Below are positions 8,541-17,600 of a stretch of DNA of 64,000 bases, in pieces (the first letter of the stretch is position 1; each line of letters opens with the position of its first letter). Made by a program: the position numbers and the translations under genes. The notes under the pieces were generated by a model that saw nothing but the letters and a program-made list of their open reading frames with translations, was not told the DNA's origin and made no database searches. The DNA comes from Bacteroides faecium (GTDB lineage: Bacteria; Bacteroidota; Bacteroidia; Bacteroidales; Bacteroidaceae), in contig NZ_CP050831.1 of assembly GCF_012113595.1 (NCBI RefSeq), positions 620,001-684,000 of the forward strand, written 5' to 3'.

Positions 8541-9404
8541 ATGAGATACTTAGACCCCAAAGCCGACCTGACGTTCAAACGTGTTTTCGGCGAGCACCCC
8601 GACTTGGTGATGAGCTTGCTAAATGCTTTGCTACCACTTTCCCCCAATCAAGAAGTGACTGATATAGAATACCTTCCTGTCGAGTTGGTGCCGGACAACC
8701 CGTTACGCAAGAACAGCATCGTTGATGTTCGTTGCCGCGACAATTACGGCCGCACCTTTCTGGTGGAGATGCAAATGATATGGACGCCCGAATTCAAACA
8801 GCGTGTATTGTTCAACGCCTCGAAAGCTTACGTGCGGCAGCTGGACGCCGGCGAGCAGTATGAGCTCCTGCAGCCCGTATATTCGCTGAATCTAGTGAAC
8901 GATATCTTCGAACCGGAATTGAATGACGAATACTATCATTACTACCGTTTGGTGCACGTGGAGCATACGGACAAGGTGATAGAGGGATTGCATCTGATAT
9001 TTGTGGAGCTTCCCAAGTTTACTCCACATAGCTACAGCGAGAGAAAAATGCAAGTGCTGTGGCTGCGATATCTAACCGAGATAAACGAACGGACCCGTGA
9101 AATCCCCGCAGAACTGCTTGCCAGTCCTGAACTTAAAAAAGCTGTTAATGCCCTTGAGGAATCAGCTTTTACGGATGCACAATTGGCTGGATATGAAAAG
9201 TTCTGGGATATTATAAGCGTAGAAAAAACGCTTTTAAACAGCGCAGAACGAAAAGGTATGGCAAAAGGTATGGCAAAAGGTATGGCAGAAGGTATGGCAG
9301 AAGGACACAAAGAAGTAGCTCGTAATTTAAAAAAAGTCGGAATATCGACTGCAATCATTATGCAGACTACCGGTCTATCGGAAAAAGAGATTGAAGAACT
9401 GTAA
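8541..9404 (+). CDS. Rpn-like PD-(D/E)XK nuclease family protein (putative transposase)
   Basis: A 287-residue member of the PD-(D/E)XK 'nuclease family transposase' group (PDDEXK_2, related to E. coli Rpn proteins). The opening YLDPKADLTFKRVFGEHPD is the family's signature N-terminus. The catalytic core is visible as Asp62 in SIVDVRC and Glu76-x-Gln78 in FLVEMQM. The C-terminal part carries GMAKGMAKGMAEGMAEG, encoded by four 12-bp tandem repeats, a common feature of the family, followed by a helical tail (GLSEKEIEEL). E. coli Rpn proteins are DNA endonucleases that promote RecA-independent recombination; the role here is unknown. The gene stands alone behind the repeat-rich region. Confidence 0.88.
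   Translation: MRYLDPKADLTFKRVFGEHPDLVMSLLNALLPLSPNQEVTDIEYLPVELVPDNPLRKNSIVDVRCRDNYGRTFLVEMQMIWTPEFKQRVLFNASKAYVRQLDAGEQYELLQPVYSLNLVNDIFEPELNDEYYHYYRLVHVEHTDKVIEGLHLIFVELPKFTPHSYSERKMQVLWLRYLTEINERTREIPAELLASPELKKAVNALEESAFTDAQLAGYEKFWDIISVEKTLLNSAERKGMAKGMAKGMAEGMAEGHKEVARNLKKVGISTAIIMQTTGLSEKEIEEL
9255..9302 (+). repeat. Four in-frame 12-bp tandem repeats in the Rpn-like gene
   Basis: GGTATGGCAAAA twice, then GGTATGGCAGAA twice, encoding GMAK, GMAK, GMAE, GMAE. Gain or loss of units by slippage would keep the frame and change the length of the linker before the C-terminal helix. Confidence 0.9.
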
Positions 9405-9726
9405 ACTGCACCGTTATGAGCTAATTCTGCTATGTGGATTATCTAGTTTCATTCATAGGGGGCATGATAAGATCCCAAAAACGAAAGCCAACCTATACTT
9501 CGTAGTCAAACTGATACAAAACAGTGTTAAGCCAGGGTAAATTCAGGCGGTGTGCCAAAACAGAAAATACCGGTTGAAAAAGACTAAAAGAAAAAGGTCG
9601 AAGTCTCGTAAAATATCAAGTGAGGCCAAACGTCCGGAAGGCGTGGGGGGGGAAAAGGGGGTGTTCATAAAATAGTATCTGATTATAATTAGTTACGGTT
9701 TGAAAGCGGGGTAAAGATACGATAAA
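9405..9726. other. Intergenic region without a recognised gene, with a G/A tract
   Basis: About 320 bp between the convergent Rpn-like and MutS-like genes. No reading frame above a few dozen codons and no clear terminator hairpin are seen. The only oddity is a purine tract around 9644-9661 (eight G, four A, five G). It may hold a decayed fragment of something older, but I cannot identify one. Confidence 0.4.
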
Positions 9727-11040
9727 TCAAGAGTATTTCAAATCAGACAATAGCTTTTTCACTACCCAATACCCGACTCTGGCTTCCGAAATGCCCTTCA
9801 GTAGGCGATGAGGACAGACAAAAGTATCATTTACAATTTCCGCTTCCATATAATAGAAACAGCAGGAAGGGTCTTCCTCAAACGTTTTTGCATACTCCAG
9901 AATATGTGTCGATATAAGAAAATGGCAATGAGAAAAATTCTCCAATAATCCATTGACGGCAACCGAAGCTTCAATAGCATCTTTTGCATTAGTCCCGCGA
10001 AACATCTCATCCAGCACTACCAGACAACGTTTCCCTGTCACAGCCTTTTGCATTACTTCTTTTATACGGAGCACTTCGGCCATAAAGTGGCTTCGCCCGT
10101 CCCGCAAGGAATCCGGTAAATTAATTGAAGTATAAATACCTTCATAAAGAGGGCAAATCATAGATTTTACAGGAACAGGCAAACCGCAATGCGCCAGCCA
10201 AACAGATAGCGCCAATGCCTTTAAAGTAGTTGATTTACCTGCCATATTAGAACCTGTAAAAATACATATATTTCCCCGTGACATCTCCCAACTATTCGTC
10301 TGCCCGTCTTTCACAAAAGGGTGAACAACTCCTTCCACCGAAAATTCCATCGTTTGCACCATCGTGGGAGTATAGCAAAAATCCTTTTCTTTTGCTACCC
10401 GATGAACTGTCCGGCAAGCATCCAATAAATAAACAACAGACAATAATTCCTTTAAAGATTGCAGCCGGACACACCGGAACAAATAATCATACTTGTCTAT
10501 TGCATAATTAGACAGCCGCTTTTCTTTGCCGTAGGTCTGCGCCAACACTTCTTCCAATTCACTCCCGTGCAGAATACCATTGATCATACTGACAGATTCT
10601 TTCATTAATTGTGGGGCGTCTTTGTTCAGTCCCGTTGCCCATTTTTCTAAACGATGCAGCAAATGAACCACCAGCTTTACTCCTCTACAAATCACATAGC
10701 GTTTAGAATCATGTCTCAATAAACGATCAATGATAGTAGCACAAGAAAGCAGAACATTCGCCTTCCGTATCCCGTCACAATATGACAGATAATATTCAAT
10801 AAAGTCCAATTCTTCTTCCTGTAAAAGAAGCTCCGGCAAAGCTCCCCACGCAATAGCTTCCTGGCGCTTACGAATTGTGTCCAAATCGCTTAGCGGATGC
10901 ATCATCCATTCCAAGACCAATAACTTGCCTTGTTTTGTTTCCGTTTTAGAAAACAAAGAATAGATGACCTGCTCATTACTTGCGCTCTCTGTAATGCTCA
11001 GGTCTGCATAGGTCTGTTTATCAGTATCCAGGTATGTCAT
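9727..11040 (-). CDS. Short MutS-family ATPase (MutS-like protein)
   Basis: A 437-residue protein with the MutS ATPase domain at its C-terminal half: P-loop GSNMAGKST at 263-271, Walker B LVVLDEMFRGT at 340-350, and an HFLISTHILEYA switch region. The N-terminal half is helical and resembles the lever/clamp domains of MutS. True MutS is about 850-900 residues and starts with a mismatch-recognition domain carrying the Phe-x-Glu motif; none is present here. Family knowledge says such short MutS relatives are common in Bacteroidetes with unclear function. It is a single-gene unit convergent with the Rpn-like gene. A role in DNA transactions is likely; mismatch repair itself is doubtful. Confidence 0.85.
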   Translation of the reverse strand: MTYLDTDKQTYADLSITESASNEQVIYSLFSKTETKQGKLLVLEWMMHPLSDLDTIRKRQEAIAWGALPELLLQEEELDFIEYYLSYCDGIRKANVLLSCATIIDRLLRHDSKRYVICRGVKLVVHLLHRLEKWATGLNKDAPQLMKESVSMINGILHGSELEEVLAQTYGKEKRLSNYAIDKYDYLFRCVRLQSLKELLSVVYLLDACRTVHRVAKEKDFCYTPTMVQTMEFSVEGVVHPFVKDGQTNSWEMSRGNICIFTGSNMAGKSTTLKALALSVWLAHCGLPVPVKSMICPLYEGIYTSINLPDSLRDGRSHFMAEVLRIKEVMQKAVTGKRCLVVLDEMFRGTNAKDAIEASVAVNGLLENFSHCHFLISTHILEYAKTFEEDPSCCFYYMEAEIVNDTFVCPHRLLKGISEARVGYWVVKKLLSDLKYS

Positions 11041-11096
11041 ACTATTATTTCAAGATTAAAATTCGACATCATCGATGTATAACAAAGATACAGAAA

Positions 11097-11158
11097 TTTA
11101 TCAGTTACACTTGAAAATATCACTTAATAATAGACAATTTTCAAGTGTAACTGATAAA
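11097..11158. repeat. 22-bp perfect inverted repeat (hairpin) upstream of the MutS-like gene
   Basis: The arms 11097-11118 and 11137-11158 are exact reverse complements around an 18-nt loop. The dyad sits between the pckA terminator and the MutS-like start (57 bp away). No oligo-T run follows on either strand, so it is less typical of an intrinsic terminator than of a binding site, a cruciform-forming repeat, or an mRNA leader hairpin. Confidence 0.8.
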
Positions 11159-11275
11159 ATCGAATAAGAAACAAACTACAATAGAATAGAAAAACGAAAG
11201 ACATACTTGACGTCCATAAGAAACATAATTGAAGATGTAAACATTCTTATGCGAACTATCTGAAAGCATCCTAAC

Positions 11276-11306
11276 ACAAAAAGGCGGCTCCTTTCGGAAC
11301 CGCCTT
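11276..11306 (-). terminator. Rho-independent terminator of pckA
   Basis: GC-rich hairpin AAGGCGGCTCC/GGAACCGCCTT with a small loop (one imperfect pair), followed on the minus strand by TTTTTGTG. It starts 23 bp past the pckA stop. Confidence 0.85.
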
Positions 11307-11329
11307 CTGCAATATATCTAATATATAAA

Positions 11330-12937
11330 TTAGAGTTTCGGACCAGCAGCAACCAAAGCTTTACCAGCTTCGTTACCTGTAAACTTAGCGAAGTTCTTGA
11401 TGAAACGTCCAGCCAAGTCTTTTGCTTTTTCTTCCCATTGGCAAGCACATTCGTAAGTGTCGCGCGGGTCAAGGATTTTCGGATCAACACCCGGAAGTTC
11501 TGTAGGAACAACGAAGTCGAAGTAAGGCATAACCTTAGTCGGAGCTTTGTCGATAGAACCGTCAAGGATAGCGTCGATGATACCACGAGTATCTTTGATA
11601 GAGATACGTTTGCCAGTACCATTCCAACCTGTGTTAACCAAGTATGCTTTAGCACCTGTTTTTTCCATCTTCTTCACCAGTTCTTCACCGTATTTAGTCG
11701 GGTGCAGAGACAAGAAAGCAGCACCGAAACAAGCAGAGAATGTCGGAGTCGGTTCAGTGATACCACGTTCTGTACCAGCCAATTTAGCTGTAAAACCAGA
11801 CAAGAAGTAATATTTAGTTTGTTCAGCGTTCAGAATAGATACCGGAGGCAATACACCGAATGCGTCAGCAGACAAGAAAATAACTTGTTTTGCGTGAGGA
11901 CCTTTAGACACCGGTTTAACGATGTTTTCGATGTGATAGATAGGATAAGAAACACGAGTGTTTTCAGTTACTGACTTATCAGCGAAGTTGATTTCGCCTT
12001 CAGCGTTAACTGTACAGTTTTCCAACAGAGCGTCGCGTTTGATAGCATTCCAGATGTCCGGTTCGCTTTCTTTATCCAAGTTGATAACTTTAGCGTAGCA
12101 ACCACCTTCGAAGTTGAATACACCTTCGTCATCCCATCCGTGTTCGTCATCACCGATCAACAGACGTTTCGGGTCAGTAGACAAAGTAGTCTTACCTGTA
12201 CCGGACAGACCGAAGAAAATAGCAGAGCTCTTACCTTCTTTATCTGTGTTAGCAGAGCAGTGCATAGAAGCCATACCGTTCAAAGGCAGCAAGTAGTTCA
12301 TGTAAGAGAACATACCTTTCTTCATTTCACCACCGTACCAAGTATTCAGGATAACCTGGATCTTTTCAGTCAAGTTGAATACAACTGCAGTTTCTGAGTT
12401 CAAGCCCAGTTCTTTGTAGTTTTCAACTTTAGCCTTAGAAGCGTTCATGATAACGAAATCAGGTTCACCGAAGTTAGCCAGTTCTTCAGCAGTCGGACGG
12501 ATGAACATGTTTGTTACGAAATGAGCCTGCCATGCTACTTCCATGATGAAGCGCAGTTTCAAGCGAGAGTTTTCGTTAGCACCACAGAAAGCGTCAACAA
12601 CGAACAGTCTCTTGTTAGAAAGTTCTTTAGTTGCCAAATCTTTCACAGCTGCCCAACATTTTGCGTCAACCGGCTTGTTGTCGTTTTTGTATTCTTCAGA
12701 AGTCCACCAAACTGTATTTTCGCTGGTTTCGTCTTTTACAAAGAATTTATCTTTAGGAGAACGTCCTGTATAAACGCCAGTCATAACGTTTACAGCGCCC
12801 ATGTTAGTTACCTGGCCTTTTTCAAAACCTTCCAAACCCGGTTTTGTTTCTTCAGCGAACAAAACGTCATAAGACGGATTGTGCAGAATCTCGGTCACGC
12901 CTGTGATACCGTACTTGCTTAAATCTAAATTTGCCAT
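11330..12937 (-). CDS. pckA: Phosphoenolpyruvate carboxykinase (ATP)
   Basis: A full-length 535-residue PckA. It carries the kinase-1a P-loop GLSGTGKTTLS (243-253), the metal/kinase-2 motif GDDEHGWDDEG just after it, and the substrate-binding YTGRSPKDKF near 56-65. The enzyme interconverts oxaloacetate plus ATP with PEP, CO2 and ADP in the cytoplasm. In Bacteroides it works mainly toward CO2 fixation and succinate or propionate formation during fermentation. It is a single gene with its own terminator and a -7 element about 95 bp upstream. The long 5' leader fits a highly expressed gene. Antisense and frame-shifted reading frames over it are shadows. Confidence 0.97.
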   Translation of the reverse strand: MANLDLSKYGITGVTEILHNPSYDVLFAEETKPGLEGFEKGQVTNMGAVNVMTGVYTGRSPKDKFFVKDETSENTVWWTSEEYKNDNKPVDAKCWAAVKDLATKELSNKRLFVVDAFCGANENSRLKLRFIMEVAWQAHFVTNMFIRPTAEELANFGEPDFVIMNASKAKVENYKELGLNSETAVVFNLTEKIQVILNTWYGGEMKKGMFSYMNYLLPLNGMASMHCSANTDKEGKSSAIFFGLSGTGKTTLSTDPKRLLIGDDEHGWDDEGVFNFEGGCYAKVINLDKESEPDIWNAIKRDALLENCTVNAEGEINFADKSVTENTRVSYPIYHIENIVKPVSKGPHAKQVIFLSADAFGVLPPVSILNAEQTKYYFLSGFTAKLAGTERGITEPTPTFSACFGAAFLSLHPTKYGEELVKKMEKTGAKAYLVNTGWNGTGKRISIKDTRGIIDAILDGSIDKAPTKVMPYFDFVVPTELPGVDPKILDPRDTYECACQWEEKAKDLAGRFIKNFAKFTGNEAGKALVAAGPKL

Positions 12938-13030
12938 TTTCTTTTGAATTAATTTAAATTGGTATTTTGTTTTATTATCTCTTTTACCTTAACATGGGGA
13001 GCTTTGGATAGCCCCTTGTAAATCCGGGTA

Positions 13031-13038
13031 CAAAAGTA
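13031..13038 (-). promoter_or_regulatory. -7 promoter element of pckA
   Basis: On the minus strand this reads TACTTTTG, matching TAnnTTTG, about 95 bp before the pckA start. No matching TTTG is found at the -33 position. Confidence 0.5.
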
Positions 13039-13130
13039 ATACTTTCTTTGGAAAGGAAGAAGGGATTAGAGAAATTTTTCCCTAATTGAATCTCTTTTAT
13101 AAATTCCTAACAATATCTGCAAACTGAATA

Positions 13131-13160
13131 TTGCAATTTGAAAGATTATCGTTTACTTTG
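13131..13160 (+). promoter_or_regulatory. Promoter of upp
   Basis: TTG at 13131-13133, a 19-nt spacer and TTACTTTG at 13153-13160 (one mismatch to TAnnTTTG), 58 bp before the upp start. Confidence 0.5.
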
Positions 13161-13218
13161 CAAGTCAGTATGATATCAGGACTATGAAAATGAGATTAAA
13201 TTATGATTAAACTATAAT

Positions 13219-13872
13219 ATGAAAGTAATTGATTTTAGCAAAACAAATTCGATTCTAAACCAGTACATATCCGAAATCAGAAATGTAGAAGTTCAGAATG
13301 ACCGCCTGCGTTTCCGCCGCAATATAGAGCGTATCGGAGAAATCATGGCCTACGAAATGAGCAAGGAGTTTACGTACTCGGTAAAGAATGTCCGGACACC
13401 ACTGGGCACCGCTCCGGTCAGCACACCGGACAACCAATTAGTAATCAGCACTATTCTGCGTGCCGGGCTTCCCTTTCACCAGGGCTTTCTGAGCTACTTT
13501 GACGGAGCGGAAAACGCATTCGTTTCTGCCTACCGCAAATACAAGGATACGTTGAAATTCGATATACATATAGAATATATCGCTTCGCCGCGTATCGACG
13601 ACAAAACGCTGATTATCACCGACCCTATGCTGGCAACGGGCGGTAGCATGGAACTTAGTTACCAGGCAATGCTGACCAAAGGTCATCCCGCCGAGATTCA
13701 CGTAGCTTCTATTATCGCCAGCCAACAGGCCATCGACCATATAAAAAATATATTCCCCGAAGACAAAACTACCATTTGGTGTGCGGCTATCGACCCCGAA
13801 ATCAACGAACATTCTTATATTGTTCCCGGATTGGGCGACGCAGGCGACCTTGCCTACGGAGAAAAAGAATAA
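13219..13872 (+). CDS. upp: Uracil phosphoribosyltransferase
   Basis: A 217-residue PRTase. The PRPP-binding loop is DPMLATGGSM at 135-144, and the C-terminal uracil-binding part reads AIDPEINEHSYIVPGLGDAGDLAYG, typical of Upp. It converts uracil plus PRPP to UMP in pyrimidine salvage in the cytoplasm. The length matches the family. It has its own promoter and ends only 4 bp from the convergent AraC-family gene, so there is no room for a terminator between them. Confidence 0.96.
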   Translation: MKVIDFSKTNSILNQYISEIRNVEVQNDRLRFRRNIERIGEIMAYEMSKEFTYSVKNVRTPLGTAPVSTPDNQLVISTILRAGLPFHQGFLSYFDGAENAFVSAYRKYKDTLKFDIHIEYIASPRIDDKTLIITDPMLATGGSMELSYQAMLTKGHPAEIHVASIIASQQAIDHIKNIFPEDKTTIWCAAIDPEINEHSYIVPGLGDAGDLAYGEKE

Positions 13873-13876
13873 TTCC

Positions 13877-14755
13877 TTAAAGATTCTTCCGATACTGCTG
13901 TGGCGACATCCCCATTTGCTTCTTAAAGAATGTACCGAAATAAGAAGCATTGGGGAAGCCGAAAGCGTTCGAAATCTCCTGGATGTCCTGTTGGGTATTT
14001 TTCAGCAACGAGATACTTTTGCGTATAATCGCCTTAAACACAAGTTCCTGTACCGTATATCCGCAAATGCTCTTGGACACCGCAGAAAGATATTTCGGAG
14101 ACAAACAGAGTTTATCCGCGTAAAATTCCACTCCCCGCTCCTGCATATAATATTTCTCGATCAACTGAATCAAACGGATAAAGACTTCATTCTTCCGTCC
14201 GCCTATTTCCTCTCCGTCATTGACCAATTTGCGGTTGTAAATAGAACAAATCCTGTAGGTTAATGCAAGCAGGAGTAATTTCTGCTCATAAAGTTTAAAC
14301 GAATTGTTTTCTATCTGCAAAGCGCTGTCCAATAAGGACATATATTTTGTAATCTCCTCTTCCTCACCGGTGGCCCAAACACAACAAGGTTCTTCGGGAG
14401 TAATCCGTGAGTACATATACATGGTCACCACCGCATTGCCCATAATATCCCGTATAGGCTCTATCTGATAAATCAGGATCTGCACTTCCATATCTTCCGA
14501 TTCCTGAAGCACAAGAAACTCGCCTTCCTCGGGAATAAACAGACTCTCACCCGCTTTAGCGGAATGAATTTTCTGATTAAGAGAGAACTGGAAGTTGCCC
14601 CGATGACATATTATCACACCCAGTCCCTTCATCCGGAAAAGGCTTTTCAGAGAAGAGGGGAAGGTTATAAATATACCTTGCGAACTACATATATTTTTTC
14701 CGCTCAACAAATCACGGTCAAATTGTAATAAACGGTCTTGTTGGGTATCCATCAT
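13877..14755 (-). CDS. AraC-family transcriptional regulator of the efflux operon
   Basis: 292 residues. The N-terminal part looks like a cupin-type sensor (GESLFIPEEGEFLVL), and the C-terminal ~85 residues hold the double helix-turn-helix of AraC (FYADKLCLSPKYLSAVSKS, then ISNAFGFPNASYFGTFFKK and GMSPQQYRKNL). It is the last gene of the TolC-HlyD-MFS transcript, 35 bp after the MFS stop, which suggests it regulates that pump, perhaps in response to the exported compound. Co-transcription would allow autoregulation. The effector is unknown. Confidence 0.92.
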   Translation of the reverse strand: MMDTQQDRLLQFDRDLLSGKNICSSQGIFITFPSSLKSLFRMKGLGVIICHRGNFQFSLNQKIHSAKAGESLFIPEEGEFLVLQESEDMEVQILIYQIEPIRDIMGNAVVTMYMYSRITPEEPCCVWATGEEEEITKYMSLLDSALQIENNSFKLYEQKLLLLALTYRICSIYNRKLVNDGEEIGGRKNEVFIRLIQLIEKYYMQERGVEFYADKLCLSPKYLSAVSKSICGYTVQELVFKAIIRKSISLLKNTQQDIQEISNAFGFPNASYFGTFFKKQMGMSPQQYRKNL

Positions 14756-14790
14756 GCAAACATATTAACAAATCATTATCTAAAACGACG

Positions 14791-16428
14791 CTAAGTTACT
14801 AATTTTCGTTTAGGATAAGGAACAACAAGCACAAATATCATACAAATTAACCCGCCATACAACGTCCAGCCCGCCATTTCCTTGAGAGCCGAGAGCGTAG
14901 CTTGTACCTGAATCCGCCCCTTGGTAGATATAGCAGCCATATTGCGGGCTTCCGTTTCGCTTTTTCCCTGATATTTCATCCCTTGCACCGTACCGAGGAA
15001 GGAAGCGGAAGCATCAGGATTCAGCAAGTCGACATTCTGCGCATAACGGGTGACATAATGTTGCTGCCGCTCCTGCAGCACATTCGAGTAAATTGCTCCC
15101 CCGATGCCGGGCCCCAGCACCATACGCACGGTAAGCATGATACAAATCCAGGTGGAAAGGTATTTGAAAGGCATACGCTGATTGGCATAAGCCGCTGTCA
15201 GAGCATACAAAATCATCATGCCAGTGGCACGAATAATCACTGCATACTTCAAGCGTTCATACATACCGGCTGTCTGTACTTCAAAATACATGAATACTGC
15301 CGACAGGGACAGGAAGAAAAATCCAAGGGCAAAAAGATACTTAAAGTGTAGCCCTTTACTTCCCAATGCCATGGCAATCACAGCACCAATAGCATAGCCT
15401 GCCATACACCAGTTGCCCAATGCAGCATTCTGCAAATTGTCAAGATGCATCCCAACGCCTGCAAATACGTTGACGAACATGGCACTGGAATTGATAATCA
15501 TCAGTAGCAGGTAAAGCAAAGCTCCCATACGGATTGTGCGCAGTTTGAACGCATCCAGCAAAACATAAGGCGACCGGCGCGTGGCATCCATATAGAGAAA
15601 AATTCCTGCAAAGAGGATACTGGCAGCAGTTGCCCAACGAATGGATTCGTCATCGTACCAATCGAGCACTTTGCCGTAAACCAGCACATAAGTGAGGCAC
15701 GTCAGCGAGATACAAAAAGCGGTGGCATTGCCGAACTTGCGGAAATTAATGGGAAAGCGGCCCGGAAATTTGTAATTGGGCATAGTGATCAATATGATTA
15801 GGATAGAAACCAGCAGAATCCCCATCATAAAGTAATACACGTATTTCCACTCATATTCAAAGGACAGCCAGGCGGTAAGCGCCGTGCCCGACTGTCCCAG
15901 AATCATAAAAAACAGATAAACCGCCGGCTGGCTTACACATCTCTCGATGTCCAGCTTATTCCACCCGGCAGCGTCTTTCGGCTCAAGGCCGGGAGTGATA
16001 TTGCGGGTAGCTTCCATACCACCGGCATACCAGATAAGAGTAAACAGATTGACCATCATCAATACCATGCGCAGAAAACCTGTCAGCAGGCTGCAAAGCG
16101 CCAAAAGGAAAACGCTGTCGGTCTTGGCACAAATATAACTGAATATATACATCAACGCAAATCCGGCAATACACATCATCTTCTCCCGGCGCACACACAC
16201 CAGTTCGTACAAGAACGGAGCAAAAGCCGCCATGCCGACAGAAGTTACAAAGTTGGCAAACTGGATATGTTCGGAGATGATGCCAAGTCCGCTCATCATC
16301 TCGGTGCTGTTCACCGAATAAACCCCGCCCACCGTAAGAATCGGCAGGAAGAAGAATAACAGGATGATAATACCCAGCGGTTTGGGCATCCAGTTATAAA
16401 AAGGATAATTTTTAGGATATGAGGGCAT
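14791..16428 (-). CDS. MFS drug/efflux transporter, EmrB-like (DHA2-type)
   Basis: A protein of about 545 residues with many hydrophobic segments across its length, consistent with a 14-helix DHA2 permease. An upstream TTG at 16473 would add 15 residues; I prefer the ATG at 16426-16428, which directly precedes PSYPKNYPFYNWMPKPLGI and the first membrane helix. With the HlyD-type adaptor (52 bp upstream) and the TolC protein it would form a tripartite pump carrying compounds from the cytoplasm through both membranes, driven by the proton gradient. The substrate cannot be read from sequence. Confidence 0.9.
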   Translation of the reverse strand: MPSYPKNYPFYNWMPKPLGIIILLFFFLPILTVGGVYSVNSTEMMSGLGIISEHIQFANFVTSVGMAAFAPFLYELVCVRREKMMCIAGFALMYIFSYICAKTDSVFLLALCSLLTGFLRMVLMMVNLFTLIWYAGGMEATRNITPGLEPKDAAGWNKLDIERCVSQPAVYLFFMILGQSGTALTAWLSFEYEWKYVYYFMMGILLVSILIILITMPNYKFPGRFPINFRKFGNATAFCISLTCLTYVLVYGKVLDWYDDESIRWATAASILFAGIFLYMDATRRSPYVLLDAFKLRTIRMGALLYLLLMIINSSAMFVNVFAGVGMHLDNLQNAALGNWCMAGYAIGAVIAMALGSKGLHFKYLFALGFFFLSLSAVFMYFEVQTAGMYERLKYAVIIRATGMMILYALTAAYANQRMPFKYLSTWICIMLTVRMVLGPGIGGAIYSNVLQERQQHYVTRYAQNVDLLNPDASASFLGTVQGMKYQGKSETEARNMAAISTKGRIQVQATLSALKEMAGWTLYGGLICMIFVLVVPYPKRKLVT

Positions 16429-16480
16429 TGGGTCAGTAATAAGAGTCAGTAATAAGTTTGAGGCAGGTGGCAATGGATAG

Positions 16481-17572
16481 CTAGAGCTTGGCTTTAACCA
16501 CCACCATCATACCGGCCACAAGCCGTTCGTTATCTTCTTCGGGCAAACCGGTAAAATCAATACGGACAGGAATACGCTGTTGTATCTTCACAAAATTTCC
16601 CGCCGAGTTATCTGTCGGTACCAACGAATATTTGGAACCCGTAGCCCCCGAAATAGAGGTCACTCTTCCCGTAAACTCTTTATCGCCAATAGCGTCTACC
16701 GTGACGGATACTTCCTGCCCGACATGCAGATTCTCGATTTGCGTCTCCTTATAATTAGCCACAATCCATTTTTGAGTATTGGGAAGAATATAGGTAACCG
16801 TCTGTCCTGCCGAGATAAATTGTCCTTCTTCGAGCGAACGGCGACCGAGCTTACCGTCACAGGGAGCCACTACAACCGTATAGGAAAGATTCAGGCGCGC
16901 CATTTCGAGTGCCGCCGTTGCCCGTTGAATAGCAGCTTCGGAACTCACACGGCGATAAGAAACCTCATCCACGCCGGAGAGTGCCGCCTTTTTCTGCCTT
17001 TGCACGGCTTCCAGTTTCTTGCGTGTAGCCTCATAATCCGTGACTATCTGTTCAAGCTGAATAGGAGTGGCGGCATTCCGTTTCACCAGATTCTCATATC
17101 GTTTCCGGTCTTTCTCCAGTTTAGCCAGACGTACTTCAATCTCGGCAATAGAGGCGTCATAGACGGATGCGGTGGTCTGCGTGGTGTTCAGTGTGGCATT
17201 AATAACCGTGGCACCGGCTTGCGCATCTTTCAGTGCAGCTTCGGCTTCCATTACCCGGATTTTATACTCACGGTCGTCGAGCACCATTAAAGTATCCCCT
17301 TTATGCACTTCCTGATGTTCGGTAAAGTAAATCTTATCAATATATCCCGATGCACGCAAGTTGATAGGCGATACATATTGCTCTATCTGCGCGTCGTTAC
17401 TGGTTTCTGTCTGGCTATAATTCAGAAAAAGACAAACCACTTCGATTACTCCCCAGACAATAATAGCCACTCCCAAAAGGCTGACTGCGATCTGCCAACG
17501 GCGAAGTTTTTTCATCTTCTTCGCTTTCTCCTGGTGAGCTGCGGAAGGAATATTGTTTTCCATTGTTTCCAT
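16481..17572 (-). CDS. HlyD/EmrA-family membrane fusion protein
   Basis: 363 residues: a cytoplasmic start, one membrane anchor at about 29-51 (WQIAVSLLGVAIIVWGVIEVVCLFL), a biotinyl-lipoyl-like half (YVSPINLRASGYIDKIYFTEHQEVHKGDTL), a long alpha-hairpin/coiled coil (about 100-215), then the second lipoyl half (VVAPCDGKLGRRSLEEGQFI) and a beta-barrel domain. This is the periplasmic adaptor linking the MFS permease to the outer membrane channel. It lies 28 bp after the TolC-like gene. Confidence 0.93.
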   Translation of the reverse strand: METMENNIPSAAHQEKAKKMKKLRRWQIAVSLLGVAIIVWGVIEVVCLFLNYSQTETSNDAQIEQYVSPINLRASGYIDKIYFTEHQEVHKGDTLMVLDDREYKIRVMEAEAALKDAQAGATVINATLNTTQTTASVYDASIAEIEVRLAKLEKDRKRYENLVKRNAATPIQLEQIVTDYEATRKKLEAVQRQKKAALSGVDEVSYRRVSSEAAIQRATAALEMARLNLSYTVVVAPCDGKLGRRSLEEGQFISAGQTVTYILPNTQKWIVANYKETQIENLHVGQEVSVTVDAIGDKEFTGRVTSISGATGSKYSLVPTDNSAGNFVKIQQRIPVRIDFTGLPEEDNERLVAGMMVVVKAKL

Positions 17573-17600
17573 ATTATATAATTCGATTGTTAGTTGCGTG

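Noticed and set aside
11176..11655. A 159-codon frame overlapping the end of pckA and its terminator
   Set aside because: It reads an alternative frame of pckA and runs through the pckA terminator hairpin.
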